A stretch of DNA of 64,000 nt from Bryum argenteum (Eukaryota > Streptophyta > Bryopsida > Bryales > Bryaceae). This document shows positions 10,840 through 21,872 of this stretch, piece after piece (the first letter of the stretch is position 1; every line of letters starts with the position of its first letter). The notes beneath the pieces are model-generated. The model made no database searches. It saw only the letters and a list, made by a program, of their open reading frames with translations, and was not told where the DNA came from. The DNA lies in contig CM073322.1 of the NCBI GenBank assembly GCA_037043015.1, positions 12,039,601 to 12,103,600 of the forward strand. Reading direction: 5' to 3'. A program made the translations under genes and the position numbers.

Positions 10840-12690
10840 AAAGCCTTGACGTGCCTTTTTGGCGGCGTTTTAAAACGTGCCATTTTACTAGCATATTGTT
10901 GATTCACAAGTCCAAAAATATCTATGCCTCCGAAATGGCACGTTTGTTAGTATCCTATGTCCTTGGTAATGTCGGTTGATTTCTATAACATCACCAAAAT
11001 TTTCATAATATTACACCTCATTTATGGTTTTTGACCTCTGAACACAATCAAAGGGTAATGTTGTGAACGGCGGTTCAAAAACTTTTTTGTCTTTTAAAGC
11101 ACAATTGAGAAATATTTTGTTAAAAAGGCAATTATCTATGAACTACCGCTCATAAACCTTGTTGTTTTCAAACACAGTTTACAAATATTTGTCCTTCAAG
11201 AATCAACAAAAACCAATGTTATTCTTTTCATTTTAAGCACCCTAAAGCACACCATTTTACCGGAATTGAGGTCATCCTTACCAGCTACGAAAAAATCGGA
11301 TTCAGACAAATGCGGCATATGCACAAACGCTCTCAAGTATTAATGCATAAAGTTTTGATGGCATTAGTAGTCCACAGGAAACAAAATAGCTATCGAATCC
11401 TCGCCAGAGTTGGAGAGAGATTGCAGAGCTTCCTCGAGACATGTATGCAGAGAAGGATCCTCTTTAGCCCCTGCCAAATGAAACTTGGGTGGGAGTAGGG
11501 GATCACGTTGCTAATGAGCTGCTGATTAAAGTTTTTCAGTTGCTCTGAAAGCTTAGAGATTTGAAGACGTATTCTGTTAACATCCTCTACAGTCTTTTCG
11601 TGAAGTGAGGGGGCATTGGCGAGGTGTTGTCCTTTGAAGATTCAGGAAGGACTTCATCGTCTCGCCGTGGGCGCGGAAGAGGGGTCGAAGGAACGGACGA
11701 CTCACCGCAACAAGTCAATGTCTCGCCTGTATGCTTAATTCTAAGATGATTAAGGCGTGAATAATCATCAACATTTAAGGGACGTTTATCACGAGCATGT
11801 TCCGCTATAACTACGGTTTAAGGTTTATGTTGAGAATAAATAAGGTTTGCGGTGGTGACAAAAAGCGTCCTAGGGTTTAGGGTTTAGGCTATTCTTAGGA
11901 TTTAGGGTCCCCCAAGGGTTGAGTCTTTCCTATGGGTTCCTCCACCACCGCTAATGTAGCCAAAGCAACTACCAGATGCCCAGCGAAGCAATGTCACCAC
12001 AACTTCGAGCATCATGGTGAAACTCAAATACTGTGAGCGGGCGGCTCTGGCTTTGGTGCTGCCATCTATTGTGTAGAGCTTCATGAGCTTTATTACATGA
12101 TGTTTGATAGAAAGGCCTTATTGATGGTTGTTCCTCAGCAATCTCACAAAAGTATCACACACTTCAATAAAATCAAAATTCAATTGATCAACTTTTAAGC
12201 GGTTTTGTGAATATAAGGAATGAAATATATAACCTCAATGACATCAAAAATGACGTTATCCGTTAAGGTGGCACGTTTTGGGGTGCAAAAAACAAAGCAA
12301 ATAACATATGAGATTTGTGTCACTTTTTGACTTTGAAGAACAATATTTTTGAACTAGAGTTGAGAACAATTGTTGTTTCTAAACAACTCTTGGGAATTAA
12401 TTGCCCTTCCATGAAATATTCCTCAACCACCGTTCAAAAAAGCAATGTTTTTGAACTACAGTTCATAAATATTGCCCTTTGATTGGTTTTTAAAGGTCAA
12501 AAACCATCGAAAGTGATATAGAAATGCTTTGGTGATATTATAGAAATCAATTGATATTATAGAGGACGTGCATCATGTTTAAAATGTATTGTTTTCGAGG
12601 CATAAATATTTTTGAATTGCAGTTCAGAAATATGCTTGTAAAATCGCACGTTTTAGAACATGGGCCAAAATGTCACATCACGATTTGAGC
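10840..12690 (+). mobile_element. TIR element family 1, copy B (about 1.85 kb, non-autonomous)
   Basis: The left end (10843-11260) and the complement of the right end (12290-12690) match over roughly 400 bp with gaps. For example GTAAAATGGCACGTTTTAAAA (complement of the left) pairs with GTAAAATCGCACGTTTTAGAA near 12640, and the GGTGATATTATAGAAATCAA block pairs with its left partner at 10978. The interior is about 1 kb and includes the block shared with element A plus a telomere-like patch (11870-11908). No transposase is encoded. This is the best copy for judging how long the terminal repeat is. Confidence 0.75.
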
Positions 12691-12960
12691 ATTACGTTAC
12701 ATGGAGTAACACCATTTCAAAAAAGAAATTGAGGTTGTGTATAGAACTAGGGAGCTTAAACATGATAATGTTCTCAAAATCGTAGTGTACAATACAATAT
12801 CAATGGAATTAGGCAACATAATTGAAAAACACACCTAAATGCTCACAACAAGGTCGCCCAAACTATTGCTTCGGCATCGAACCTCAATCAATTGAGCACT
12901 ACCAACTTGAATCTAAAATCTCAAGATTTTTTGGACTCAACTCCTCTTGAATACGTTTTC
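12690..12960. repeat. Segment shared with the right flank of element C
   Basis: Matches about 27510-27780 in direct orientation, including ACTAGAGAGCTTGAACATGA-like and TACAATACAATATCAATGGA stretches and a shared AGCACTACCAACTTGAAT. Either the family-1 elements extend further right than their inverted repeat, or both inserted next to copies of another repeat. Confidence 0.6.
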
Positions 12961-12989
12961 ATGTCAGTAACCAATTTGCGTCTCGACCC

Positions 12990-13674
12990 CATTCTTCTTT
13001 ATTGTTGATGCGAATCTGTCGCACTCAATGTTGCAAGAGCACCTTCCATGATTCAGGGCCAGGTTTCACAGCCCCCGTGACTCATTTAGCCAATAAGGCA
13101 GAAGCTTGTGCAAAAGGATCATAAAATTTGATACCTGCATTGGCCATAGATAACACCACCGGATCCCATGGTATTCTTGCTCTAACATTTTGTTTGTTAT
13201 CCCCACCCTATATGCAATTACAAACCATAGCGTTAGCCTCATGATGGACCGCCTTGGCCAAGTTAGCTCCACTAGCTGTCTAGCTATATACCAAATAGAA
13301 GATAGAATTACTTGATTGGAGACTAGAATTCGAGCAACCATGGATAACTTATGGTTACTCCATTGAGCTAACTTGTTAAGTATTTTCACTAAGACTTTAG
13401 AATTCTTCTCCTCTTGTGACATTCTGAAGTCCAATGGAAAGCTGAAATTTAATGTCTTGGATTCTAAAGCCCTGTGGAAAATCGAGATTTAATGTTGTGG
13501 TAACAAGGCCTAACCATTTTAGGGCCTCTATCTTCACCAAATGACCAATCTCTTACTTTTAGAGAACACAATACTGCTCTACTTTTGGTGAGATTCATAC
13601 CAGTTCCACGCCTAGCACAAAAAACATCATATACTTTAAAAGCCTTCTCCACATTCGCTCTTTGACTTGATTCA
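12990..13674 (-). mobile_element. L1-type LINE fragment (reverse transcriptase thumb region)
   Basis: On the minus strand the order is EKAFKVYDVFCARRGTGMNL (the region following the RT palm), then KLSMVARILVSNQVILSSIW, a motif typical of plant L1 elements after the RT domain, and a WYLWP-like tail. Frame changes occur between the two open pieces (13464-13730 and 13066-13434). The fragment is cut at 13674 by the start of family-2 unit 5. Confidence 0.75.
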
Positions 13675-13949
13675 TAGATCACGCGAATGTGTATTAATTC
13701 ATGAACCCACGCATTAACTAACCCTACCACCTGACTTAATTACACAAATGAGCCTCGCTAACTCCATTAAGGCATGCCCTTAAATTGTCCCCAGACCTCA
13801 TTGGCACTGTAAACTGACAGAGCCCGAATTTCGAGGCAACACTGTTGCAGCCAGGCCCGCATGGCGCGCCTGCTGCTGCTGTACTCTTCGTACGAAAGAT
13901 ACTTGCGCTACACCCTGCCTTTGCCCGAATTTTGCCAAAACCCTCCCTC

Positions 13950-14345
13950 GCTCGCTTTTCTTCCCACGCCACCCCTTCTTCTCTTGCTCCTCCTCCTCCT
14001 TGTGCTCCTCCTCCTTCTCGTGCACCTCGCTCCTCGTGTTCTTTGCTCCTCGCGCTCCTCCCTCTCTTTGCCCTCCTCCCTCTCCTCGCTTCGTAGCTTT
14101 ACACTACTCTCCATCGGCTCCTTGCTTTCCTTTCTCTCGTCGCCCTCCTCGCTCTCCTCACACTCCTGTCTCTCCATGCGCTCTTTGCGCTCCTTACTCT
14201 CGGCGCTCTCCTCGCTCTCTCCGCCGTCATCGCCCTCCTCGCGCTCTTTGCTCTCTTCACCCTACCCTACTTGAGCTCTCCGCTCCACGCTCTTGCCGCT
14301 TTTCCTCGCTCCTCCTCGCTCTTGCCACTTTTCCTCCCTCCTCCT
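13950..14345. repeat. Polypyrimidine tract, unit 5
   Basis: About 400 bp of CTCCTC/GCTCCT-type repeats on the plus strand, immediately upstream of the small gene's ATG at 14360. Confidence 0.8.
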
Positions 14346-14359
14346 CGTGTAAGCCAGAC

Positions 14360-14742
14360 ATGGACAACAAAGAGAGCACAACATCGGAGTGGGGCACAAA
14401 AGCCTTTACCATTCAAATTGGCAAATTTGCCTTTGTTACTAAGTGCCCTCTAAGCGATACTTTGGGCAGCGTAATTGCGTGTGTTGAGGTACGTATTCTT
14501 TTGTTGTTCTACTCTATTCCATGTGTTGCTTCTTCTCATCAAATCAACAACTTACAGGCTTACATTTGTTTAACTTGATTCGTAAGACTTGTGTGTAATT
14601 GGAGACGGACGCACGCTTGCAAGGAATCCTAGCCAATGATGTCACTATACACGACGTCCATGTGACTTCCGAAAATGGCAACATCCGAGCGTTTCTCAGC
14701 TTCCAGACTCGTGCTCAAGACCGTGCTCGAGTACGTGGGTGA
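14360..14742 (+). CDS. Family-2 small gene of unknown function (unit 5), two exons
   Basis: Exon 1 is 14360-14488 (43 codons, MDNKESTTSEWGTKAFTIQI..) and exon 2 is 14605-14742 (46 codons). The donor is GAG|GTACGT. The acceptor reads TTGGAG instead of the TTGCAG of units 2 and 4, still AG but weaker. Overlapping downstream codons in another frame (VLKTVLEYVGDKSDKLLVAM) are conserved with unit 4 and run to about 14845. Function unknown. The first-exon peptide is the best conserved part among the five units. Confidence 0.45.
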
Positions 14743-16331
14743 CAAGAGTGACAAGCTGCTAGTAGCTATGCTGAAATCCACCAATGCAACAACAATGAGT
14801 GGAGCTCGACGAGAGACACACGAGATGGCGCTGGCCTCACCATAATCAGCATATGAGAATAAATGTTGATGTTGATTTTGCGTAAACGATTGGCGTACAT
14901 TTTAGTACTTGCTTAAGCATCAACCTCATATATACAAAATTATAACATTTTTTCAGTAAACGTATTGCACAACGTTTTTTACTTACTCAAGCAACGTTCT
15001 AAGCCTCAAATTTACGAAATTATTAATAACTTAGCTTGGTAATTTGGTAATGTTACTTATTTTCTTCCGAATGTCGGTGAAACAAGGTCCAAAATGTTGC
15101 TTAGCATTATCAAAGTTTTAGAGAAAAAACGTTACAGCCCCCCAAATTGCCAAATTGTAGTAATCGTCAAATGCGTAATAATAGAGAACGGTTCCAGAAA
15201 AGAGATTAAAAATTTCTAGTTAATTTCATCCTTACTCCTCCTCCTTGCCAAATATAAAAATATCTTGCTAAAACATTAAATAGAAAATCATATGCTTACG
15301 AGAAATGTTGTTGCCCATATCATCCTAAATCAGAGTAAGACTCTGCAACTTTTTGGATTAAGACTAAAATTCTAGCCGAGAATGCACAATTGGTGTACCT
15401 GTACAATGTTTTTGAAGCTTAATCAAGCAACTAAACACTAATGAAGCTTTTCGAGAACCGATCAATTTGCTACATTAAGAGGCTTCACACTCCTTTCGCA
15501 TTATTCTTTGAAACTTTTTATTTTCAATCTAAACCCAACTTCAATTTTTTAAAAATTGTAGTACTTTTGTGTCCTGTTTGTAAAGCTGAACCATTTTGGA
15601 ATATATCACACACGTCCTCTAGAATTTGAATTGATTTCCGTAATATTACCAAAAAGTTCATAGTATCACACCTATGTATGGTTTTTGACCTTTCAATGCA
15701 ATCAAAGGGTAATATTTAAGAACGGCGGTTCAAAAACATTATTTGTTTAACCGCAGTTCATAAATATTTTGTCAGAAGGCAATATTTATGAACCGTTGCT
15801 GAAGAACATTGTTGTTTTCAAACCGTGGATCACAAAAATTTGCCCTTTCATGACAAAATTGACCAAAACCAATGTTATTTTTTTCATTTTAAGCACCCTA
15901 AAAACACCGAATTCGTTAATTTTGCACCCAAGAAGTGCAATGTACATTTGCAATCGGTTTTGACCAAAATCCCTAATTTTTTCAAATTGGTATACCAAAC
16001 CAGTATCAATGTAGGTATCCTATCTTCGTCATGACAACGTACACTTAATAAATGTCATTGCAGCAAGCAAAACTTTTATACAAGAATTTTTAAAACGCTC
16101 ATGAAATTTTATCAACATTTTGGTAAGAATCGTTCATATGAGAACATGCAATTATTGCGATTTCAAACTCAAATACATCATGACGAAAGAAAGCTTTCAT
16201 TACTTTACTCCAAAAAAAACATTACATGCTTTCAGGTCACAAATCAAATATATATTTGACACCATCCAAATATATTAAAACCTATCAATGCAAGTCCGGA
16301 GGAGTTTCCGCTATTAACTCGACACTTTCGG

Positions 16332-19300
16332 TTAAGGTCGTTCCTCTCTGATGACAGGTGTAACTCCTCGCCCTTCACGTGGCCGCATCTCCCATGGAAT
16401 CGAGGGGTCCGCATAATCCATTGCCCCTTCCGCCACCATAGCATCTATCACTCCAGATGGCACTCGTTCCAACCCTGAATTTTCCTCCAAAATAGACGAT
16501 GCCTCCACAAAAGTATGGTTGCCTTCTTCACCAATGCGGCGAAACCCTCACCCCCTCGGATTGAAGTAGAAACCCTCATTCCCTGGGATCATTGCGTGCT
16601 CGGTGTTTGCCCATTCAAAAGGTGACTGCGAAGACGTTGTCTCTACTGGTAGCGGTAAATCCCTTGTAACCGGTTCTTGATGTGCTCTATGAATTGGACT
16701 ATTACCAACAGCTTCTCCAATAATGCCCTCCCCCTCTACCAACTGACTTCTAGGTACCGCATCAAGTGGTCTCGGAGTTTCTTCTGCCCCTCCATCATTG
16801 GTACTTGCCGTCCTCATCCTTGATGCGTTCGTTGTTCTTGGTTGGGTATCATCATCTACTATTGCCGATTGTACAACCGTCTTCCGTCTTCTCTCCAATG
16901 GCTCCAAAGATTCTGACTCTGTGTCAGAATCATCGGAAACATGATCATCACTATCATCTTCATCGGTTGTAATGAACCTTTCTTCTTCAGATTCTTCTTC
17001 AGAATCTCTTTCATCTCCCTCTTCAATTTCATCTTCAGTATCCTCTGCATGTACTGTTGAAGGTCCTGCTACGTCTGCCAAATTTTGTGGTGGTGATTGT
17101 CTCATGAAGCCCTTGAATTCTTGTACTAGGGTATTGTACAAAAATGTTGTTCGGGCTTGAGATTGATCGAAGACAAAAATTTGTTGCCCTTCGAATCCAC
17201 TGTCGAGATCTCTCCGGAATGGATGTCGTAATCCCAAATGCCACCAACGTCCATTTAGGATGCAAATACGATTGAACAAGTCTACGCAATTCCATAGGAT
17301 CTCTCTCTAGCTTGTCAACGCTTGAAGGCACCCTTCCAGCTGTCCAAGAGTCCTGAAAAAGGGTTGGGAGTACATCTTTTTTCTTCGGCAAATTCTTGAT
17401 AGCTCCTGTATCAACTGGGTGTTCCATCAACACTACAATATTTCCAAGCGCTTGTACTTTGCGTCTAACCCTGCCGCCCTCCCTAAAATTCTTTTTGTAA
17501 TCTTTAACGGTGTCTGATTGGAACGCCCAAATCCCTCTCACGCACGTCATTCCTTCTATGTCACCCAGAACATCCTGCATCTCGTCGCCATAGGTTTCTC
17601 CTGGTGGAAATAAAAAGACTATAGTCCACCTTAAAATCTTACTCATCCACTTTCGTACCTTACGAAGTACGCTTTTGTATTCTCCTCTTGTCCAAGCTTT
17701 GTCCCGGCCATCCATACTCCCCCTTCGACAATCGAATACCCACAAACAAGGCATTTGCATTTCATGGTATTCATCACTAAAGAATCTGGAACTGCCTCTG
17801 ATTGGAATCGTTCCCACACTATGGTCTTCATCTCCTTGCTTGACATCAACTCTCCAATCCCATCGGAAATTTCCTCTTGATCTCCCTCTTATTCCCAAAC
17901 CTTCGTAACCTCTACCACCAACATTCACGTCTTCGAAATGTTGTTTCACATGGGCGTTGATTTTCTCTCCAAATTTAACCAAACTCCCCATGGTTTTCAC
18001 GGATGGCATTGACCAAGTATTCTTCATGTCTTTGTCTATTTCCTCTGCAAGCGCTTGAAACTGTCTTGCCTTCTCTCCACCGTACCGCACAACATCTATG
18101 TTGTAAAAATCTTCCATGGATGTTGGGTGCTCCATTCCTTTAGATACTATCAACCACCGCAATGCATTTTGAACTGCGCGTCGACGTTGTAGTCGATCTA
18201 CTATCCATTCGAGAGTTTGTTTTTCCATAAAACCCCTATGAGCCCTATTGAAATAGAACTTCTGGGAATTCCTCTTTCCATTTACAATAGGTTTAGCTAC
18301 CATCTCCTTAGCCAATTGTAGGTACTCCTCAGGTGGTACCCTTGTTAAAGGCCTCAACCATGTTTTCTCCATCTTTGGTCTTTTTGGTCTTAGATCCCTC
18401 GTACTATCCAACCCCTTCTCCTTAGCATACTTCTTCCACTTTTTCTCATCTGCTTTACTATACCATAAACAACCATCTTCGTAGTCTTTGCACACCTCCA
18501 AAATAGCTTTGTAGCATTCTTCATTCTCGTTCCACGCATGCCTAGTCCAATCCAACATCCGTTTTGCCACTAGTCCCAAAGGCTCCCGTGAAGTCATTTG
18601 TACGCTAAGATCACAGGCGCTCACTCATTGCCATAGCTATTGCTTTGGCTCGGTTGGCGTCGTGAGCTCTCACCTCCGCATTGGGTTTCCTACAAGACTC
18701 CCAGATCTGCCTGAGCTTCACCAATTGGTCTTGTAGTGACATGTAAAATTTTCTCTCAAACTGCTTTGCATTGATCCGCACAGAGGCCTCAATGTAAAAC
18801 TGAGGGTTGTTGTATACAACAAATTTTGCTGCCCGTTCTGCAAATATACTTGCATATTCTTCTTGAGAGAGTCTTTGGGCCGCCAATTGTTGTTTTGCAA
18901 ACTTGCATGCTTCTATAATGTGTTGCCCATCCACCGGTTCCCATATTATTGCATTTCGTAACCATTCCGTCTTTAAAATGCCCATTGTATTGTCTTGTTG
19001 CCTTTGATACTTCTCAAATACGGTTTTGAAATGGTCCACTGTATCCTCCTTCCTGAATGGAACCTCTTTTTCTACTATATTGCCATCACCATCCACTCTC
19101 TTTTCAAGAAATGCAACTGGCCGAAGTGTAATGGGGGACACGAGGTCCTCATCATCTCCTCGTAGACGTTCATATATCTCAGCCATACGCTTCTTTGACA
19201 ATGCCCGATGGTTGGTTTCTGCACTTACTGCACGCCGTACATTCTCCGTGCGAATCTTAAACACCGCCTCCATCCCCCACACATATCCAGCTTTAAATTC

Positions 19301-20508
19301 CTCCTCTGTTGGGAATGCAATCAGAGGGCCTTTAGTACTTTTCTCCACTTCTCTTGGTTCTTCCTCATCGGAAGAAGGGTTGTCCAAATCTTCTCGATCC
19401 CCGCCTCTTGCTTCCTCTCTCCGGGAGTTTACAGTAGTATTGTGTTTTGTTGTACAACACGTGCTTGCCTTCTAGCAAAGAAAGTGTTTGAGTTTGTGGA
19501 GCTCTTGATGTGGGTGATCGTCTTCCACGTCCTCTAGTTGATTCGCTGCCAGTCTGAGTTGGTGCTACTGATGTAGCTAGTCTTGCACTCCTTGAAATAT
19601 TAATACTCGTAGGAGTAGTAATATTATGAGCGCTTCGAACTTCTGCTGTAATTGGAGCTCCACTATGTGTACCTGTTTCAGAACTTTCAGGTCGTCCGCG
19701 TGATATTCCTCCTCCACTTGAATTGTTTCCCCTCGATACCGCAACATTTGGCACACGTGATGTTGATGCTGGACTTTGAGTAGAAGCACGTGCTGCACTT
19801 CTTGCCCTCCTCACGCTAGAAGACGGACCCACTTCTGTAGCCTTCTGTGTTGGTGTTGGTCTCGTGGCACTTGGAGGTTGTGTTTGTGAAGAAGGTGCCT
19901 CTCTCGGCTCTGTTTTGTAGCATTGGATGTGTGACATGCCCTGGTTGTGATAGAATATCATTCCTTACTCTATTACTAACCACATCTGCATACGATCGAT
20001 CAGGACTAGTGTGAGGTCCATGTGATGCCGCTCCTGACACTACGAAATCTGGTACGTTAGGTCGTTCTTGCTGCTCGATTAAATCCCTTCTTTCTTTGAA
20101 TATACCGATTTCTCGGTTCAATATCTCCTCGATTGCACCGCCTAGCTTTCACAATGGCGGCAGATGCGTTCCATTCTCACGCCTTGATCAAACCTTTCCA
20201 AAATGATGCTAAAGAGCGCAATGTTCGGAGCGGTTTTGCGACTTCAAACAACAAATTAGGAATTTCACAAAAGATATTCCCCTTCTCAATCTTGTATAGG
20301 GTCACTACATGTGCACGAGTTCGGACTTTCACTTGAACCAACCCCTCTGAATCGCTACAATTTTCTCAATTTGCCCGACGCCCTCCTTGCGATTGCACAA
20401 ATCTCGACCACGTACCAACGGGTAGTCCGAAATCCATAATCGAGCTTGGTCCTTGTTTGGAGCCAATATCATCCACCCGTGCTCACTCCATTGACTTTGA
20501 GGTGCCAT
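16332..20508 (-). pseudogene. Element C leftward unit: ParB-like plus methyltransferase-like protein, frame-disrupted
   Basis: Minus strand. ATG at 20508 opens MAPQSQWSEHGWMILAPNKD. A Ser/Thr/Arg/Pro-rich linker follows (about 19960-19400). Next is a segment of about 258 codons (19387-18611) with WEPVDGQHIIEACKFAKQQ, resembling the DGQH[R] core of ParB/DGQHR-type proteins. Then come about 500 codons (18624-17280). Their order recalls permuted (beta-class) DNA methyltransferases: a VFDCRRGS..AWTRGEYKSVL block where DPPY would lie, WTIVFLFPP, NIVVLMEHP, and a DPMELRRLVQSYLHP block like the PxEL region before motif I. The DPPY and GxG motifs themselves are not intact, so catalysis is doubtful. 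The tail is acidic. The frame stops once at 16548 and then stays open to TAA at 16332-16334. At least four frame breaks are seen, near 20325, 19900, 19400 and 17290; some could be introns. Confidence 0.55.
18611..19387 (-). other. ParB-like (DGQH) segment of the leftward unit
   Basis: An open stretch of about 258 codons beginning DNPSSDEEEPREVEK. PVDGQHI (about 18918-18945) is preceded by LRNAIIWE and followed by an Ala/Glu/Lys-rich helix, as in ParB/Sulfiredoxin-fold proteins, where this motif contacts a phosphate. ParB-like domains fused to or next to DNA methyltransferases are well known in phages and bacteria. Their occurrence in a plant TIR element is the unusual point. The assignment rests on one motif and the order of parts. 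Confidence 0.45.
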
Positions 20509-20509
20509 G

Positions 20510-21259
20510 TTTCTTCGTGTAGATATATCTAATAAACAAACGATAATCGGTATATATATAAAAATAAAGTTCTTAAGTACTAAATTATCATGTGATAATT
20601 TACATTTATCAATGTAATATATTTATAAATATTTATTATTTTAAAAGTGGGTAAAATGAAAAAAATAAAAGTTTGTTCTTTTACATTGGTTTTTGTAAAA
20701 GTAATTTTATTTGTTTATTTTCTAGAAGTTTGAAAGATAGAATTTAACAATGTTGTAAGAAATAATGATTTCACAAACACATATAACTTTTGAGTTGATC
20801 AATTTTTCTCGTAGGTTTTGGAAAATCAAATATCAAAACTAAAAAAATCTAAAAAGATCTATACCCACAAAAATCCACAAATTACAAAAAACCTCAAGGC
20901 TACAAACCATCACAAGTAAATTCAAAGAATGATTTTGCAATGAAAGTCATGAGTTACATAAAGCTTTAATTTAATAGAAAATTTAAAACTTGAAAGAAAC
21001 TTCAAAGCTCAAAATACAACAATTAATACCAAAACCACAAAAACCCACAATCAAACAAAAAACCTAGAACTTGAAAATATTCTTGAAATGAAATTCTAAA
21101 ATTGCTAAAAAAGAAAAACTACAAAAATAGCAAAAAGTCCAAAAACTACAAACGACACAAAATCCCATAACCACATAAAAGCATTGCAATAAAATCCTAA
21201 AATTCCAAAATAAACCACAAAAATCTATAAAACCACAACAATATGGAAGAAGAAAAAAA

Positions 21260-21290
<31 letters not shown>

Positions 21291-21640
21291 TTTAAAAAAA
21301 AATCAAACTATGGAAATTCTTAAAGCTCCAAAATAAATTTGCAATGAAACCCTAGTATCTCATGAAAAATTTATATAAACACAAAAAACAATGAAACAAC
21401 CAAAAAAATAAAATAAAATACAAAACCCTAAAATTACAAAAACATTAATTTGCAATGAAACCCTAACATTGTAAAAGAAAACTTACATGAACTTGAAAAA
21501 ACATGTAAAATTTAGATTCTTAATCATGAAACCCTAATTTGTTTGGTATAAAAGGTTGAAATGGTGGTTAGTTCTTGTTGTTTCAAAAAAATCTCACCTC
21601 CAAGGTATTTGCAAATTTTCAACTGATGAAAATAAAATGT
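20510..21640. other. A-rich half of the divergent spacer in element C
   Basis: Upstream of the leftward unit. The plus strand is strongly A-rich, with a near-homopolymer A run around 21249-21300 and many CAAAAACC-like words. No gene. It probably holds the promoter of the leftward unit, but no box can be picked with confidence. Confidence 0.5.
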
Positions 21641-21654
21641 GGGGAGGGGTACTT

Positions 21655-21872
21655 ATACCCTCCCCATGCCTGCTAGCTTGCCCGGGCGGGCGGCGGCTAG
21701 GCGGCGGCTAGCCTGCCCCGGCGGGCGGCGGCTAGGCAGCCAGCCTGCCCGGCAGCCAGGCGGCAAGGCAGCCAGCCAGCTGCTGCCGGCCAGCTGCTGC
21801 GGCAGCCTGCCTGCTGCCGGCCAGCACCCCTCCGCGCGTGCGGAGGTCTGCGCTGCCGCAGGGCGGCAGGTT
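21655..21872. other. GC-rich island at the centre of element C
   Basis: About 215 bp of almost pure G/C built from GGCGGCGGCTAGGC, GGCAGCCAGC and CAGCTGCTGCCGGCC words with many overlapping palindromes (CCCGGGCGGG, GCCGGC, CAGCTG). It is flanked on the left by kilobase-scale A-rich DNA and on the right by long T runs (21870-21965). The 80-codon frame over it (Arg/Ala/Gly-rich) looks composition-driven. It may be a structured regulatory or replication feature of the element. Confidence 0.7.

Larger units (their letters stand above)
13672..15595 (+). repeat. Repeat family 2, unit 5 (about 1.9 kb, the fullest copy)
   Basis: Order: conserved leader (13672-13970, shared with unit 3), polypyrimidine tract (13950-14345), two-exon small gene (14360-14742), and a 3' region shared with unit 4 (14860-15550). 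It ends at or just before the left terminal repeat of element C. Because it has both shared ends, it best defines the unit. I see no TIRs, LTRs or poly-A tail, so its transposition class is unknown. Confidence 0.75.
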
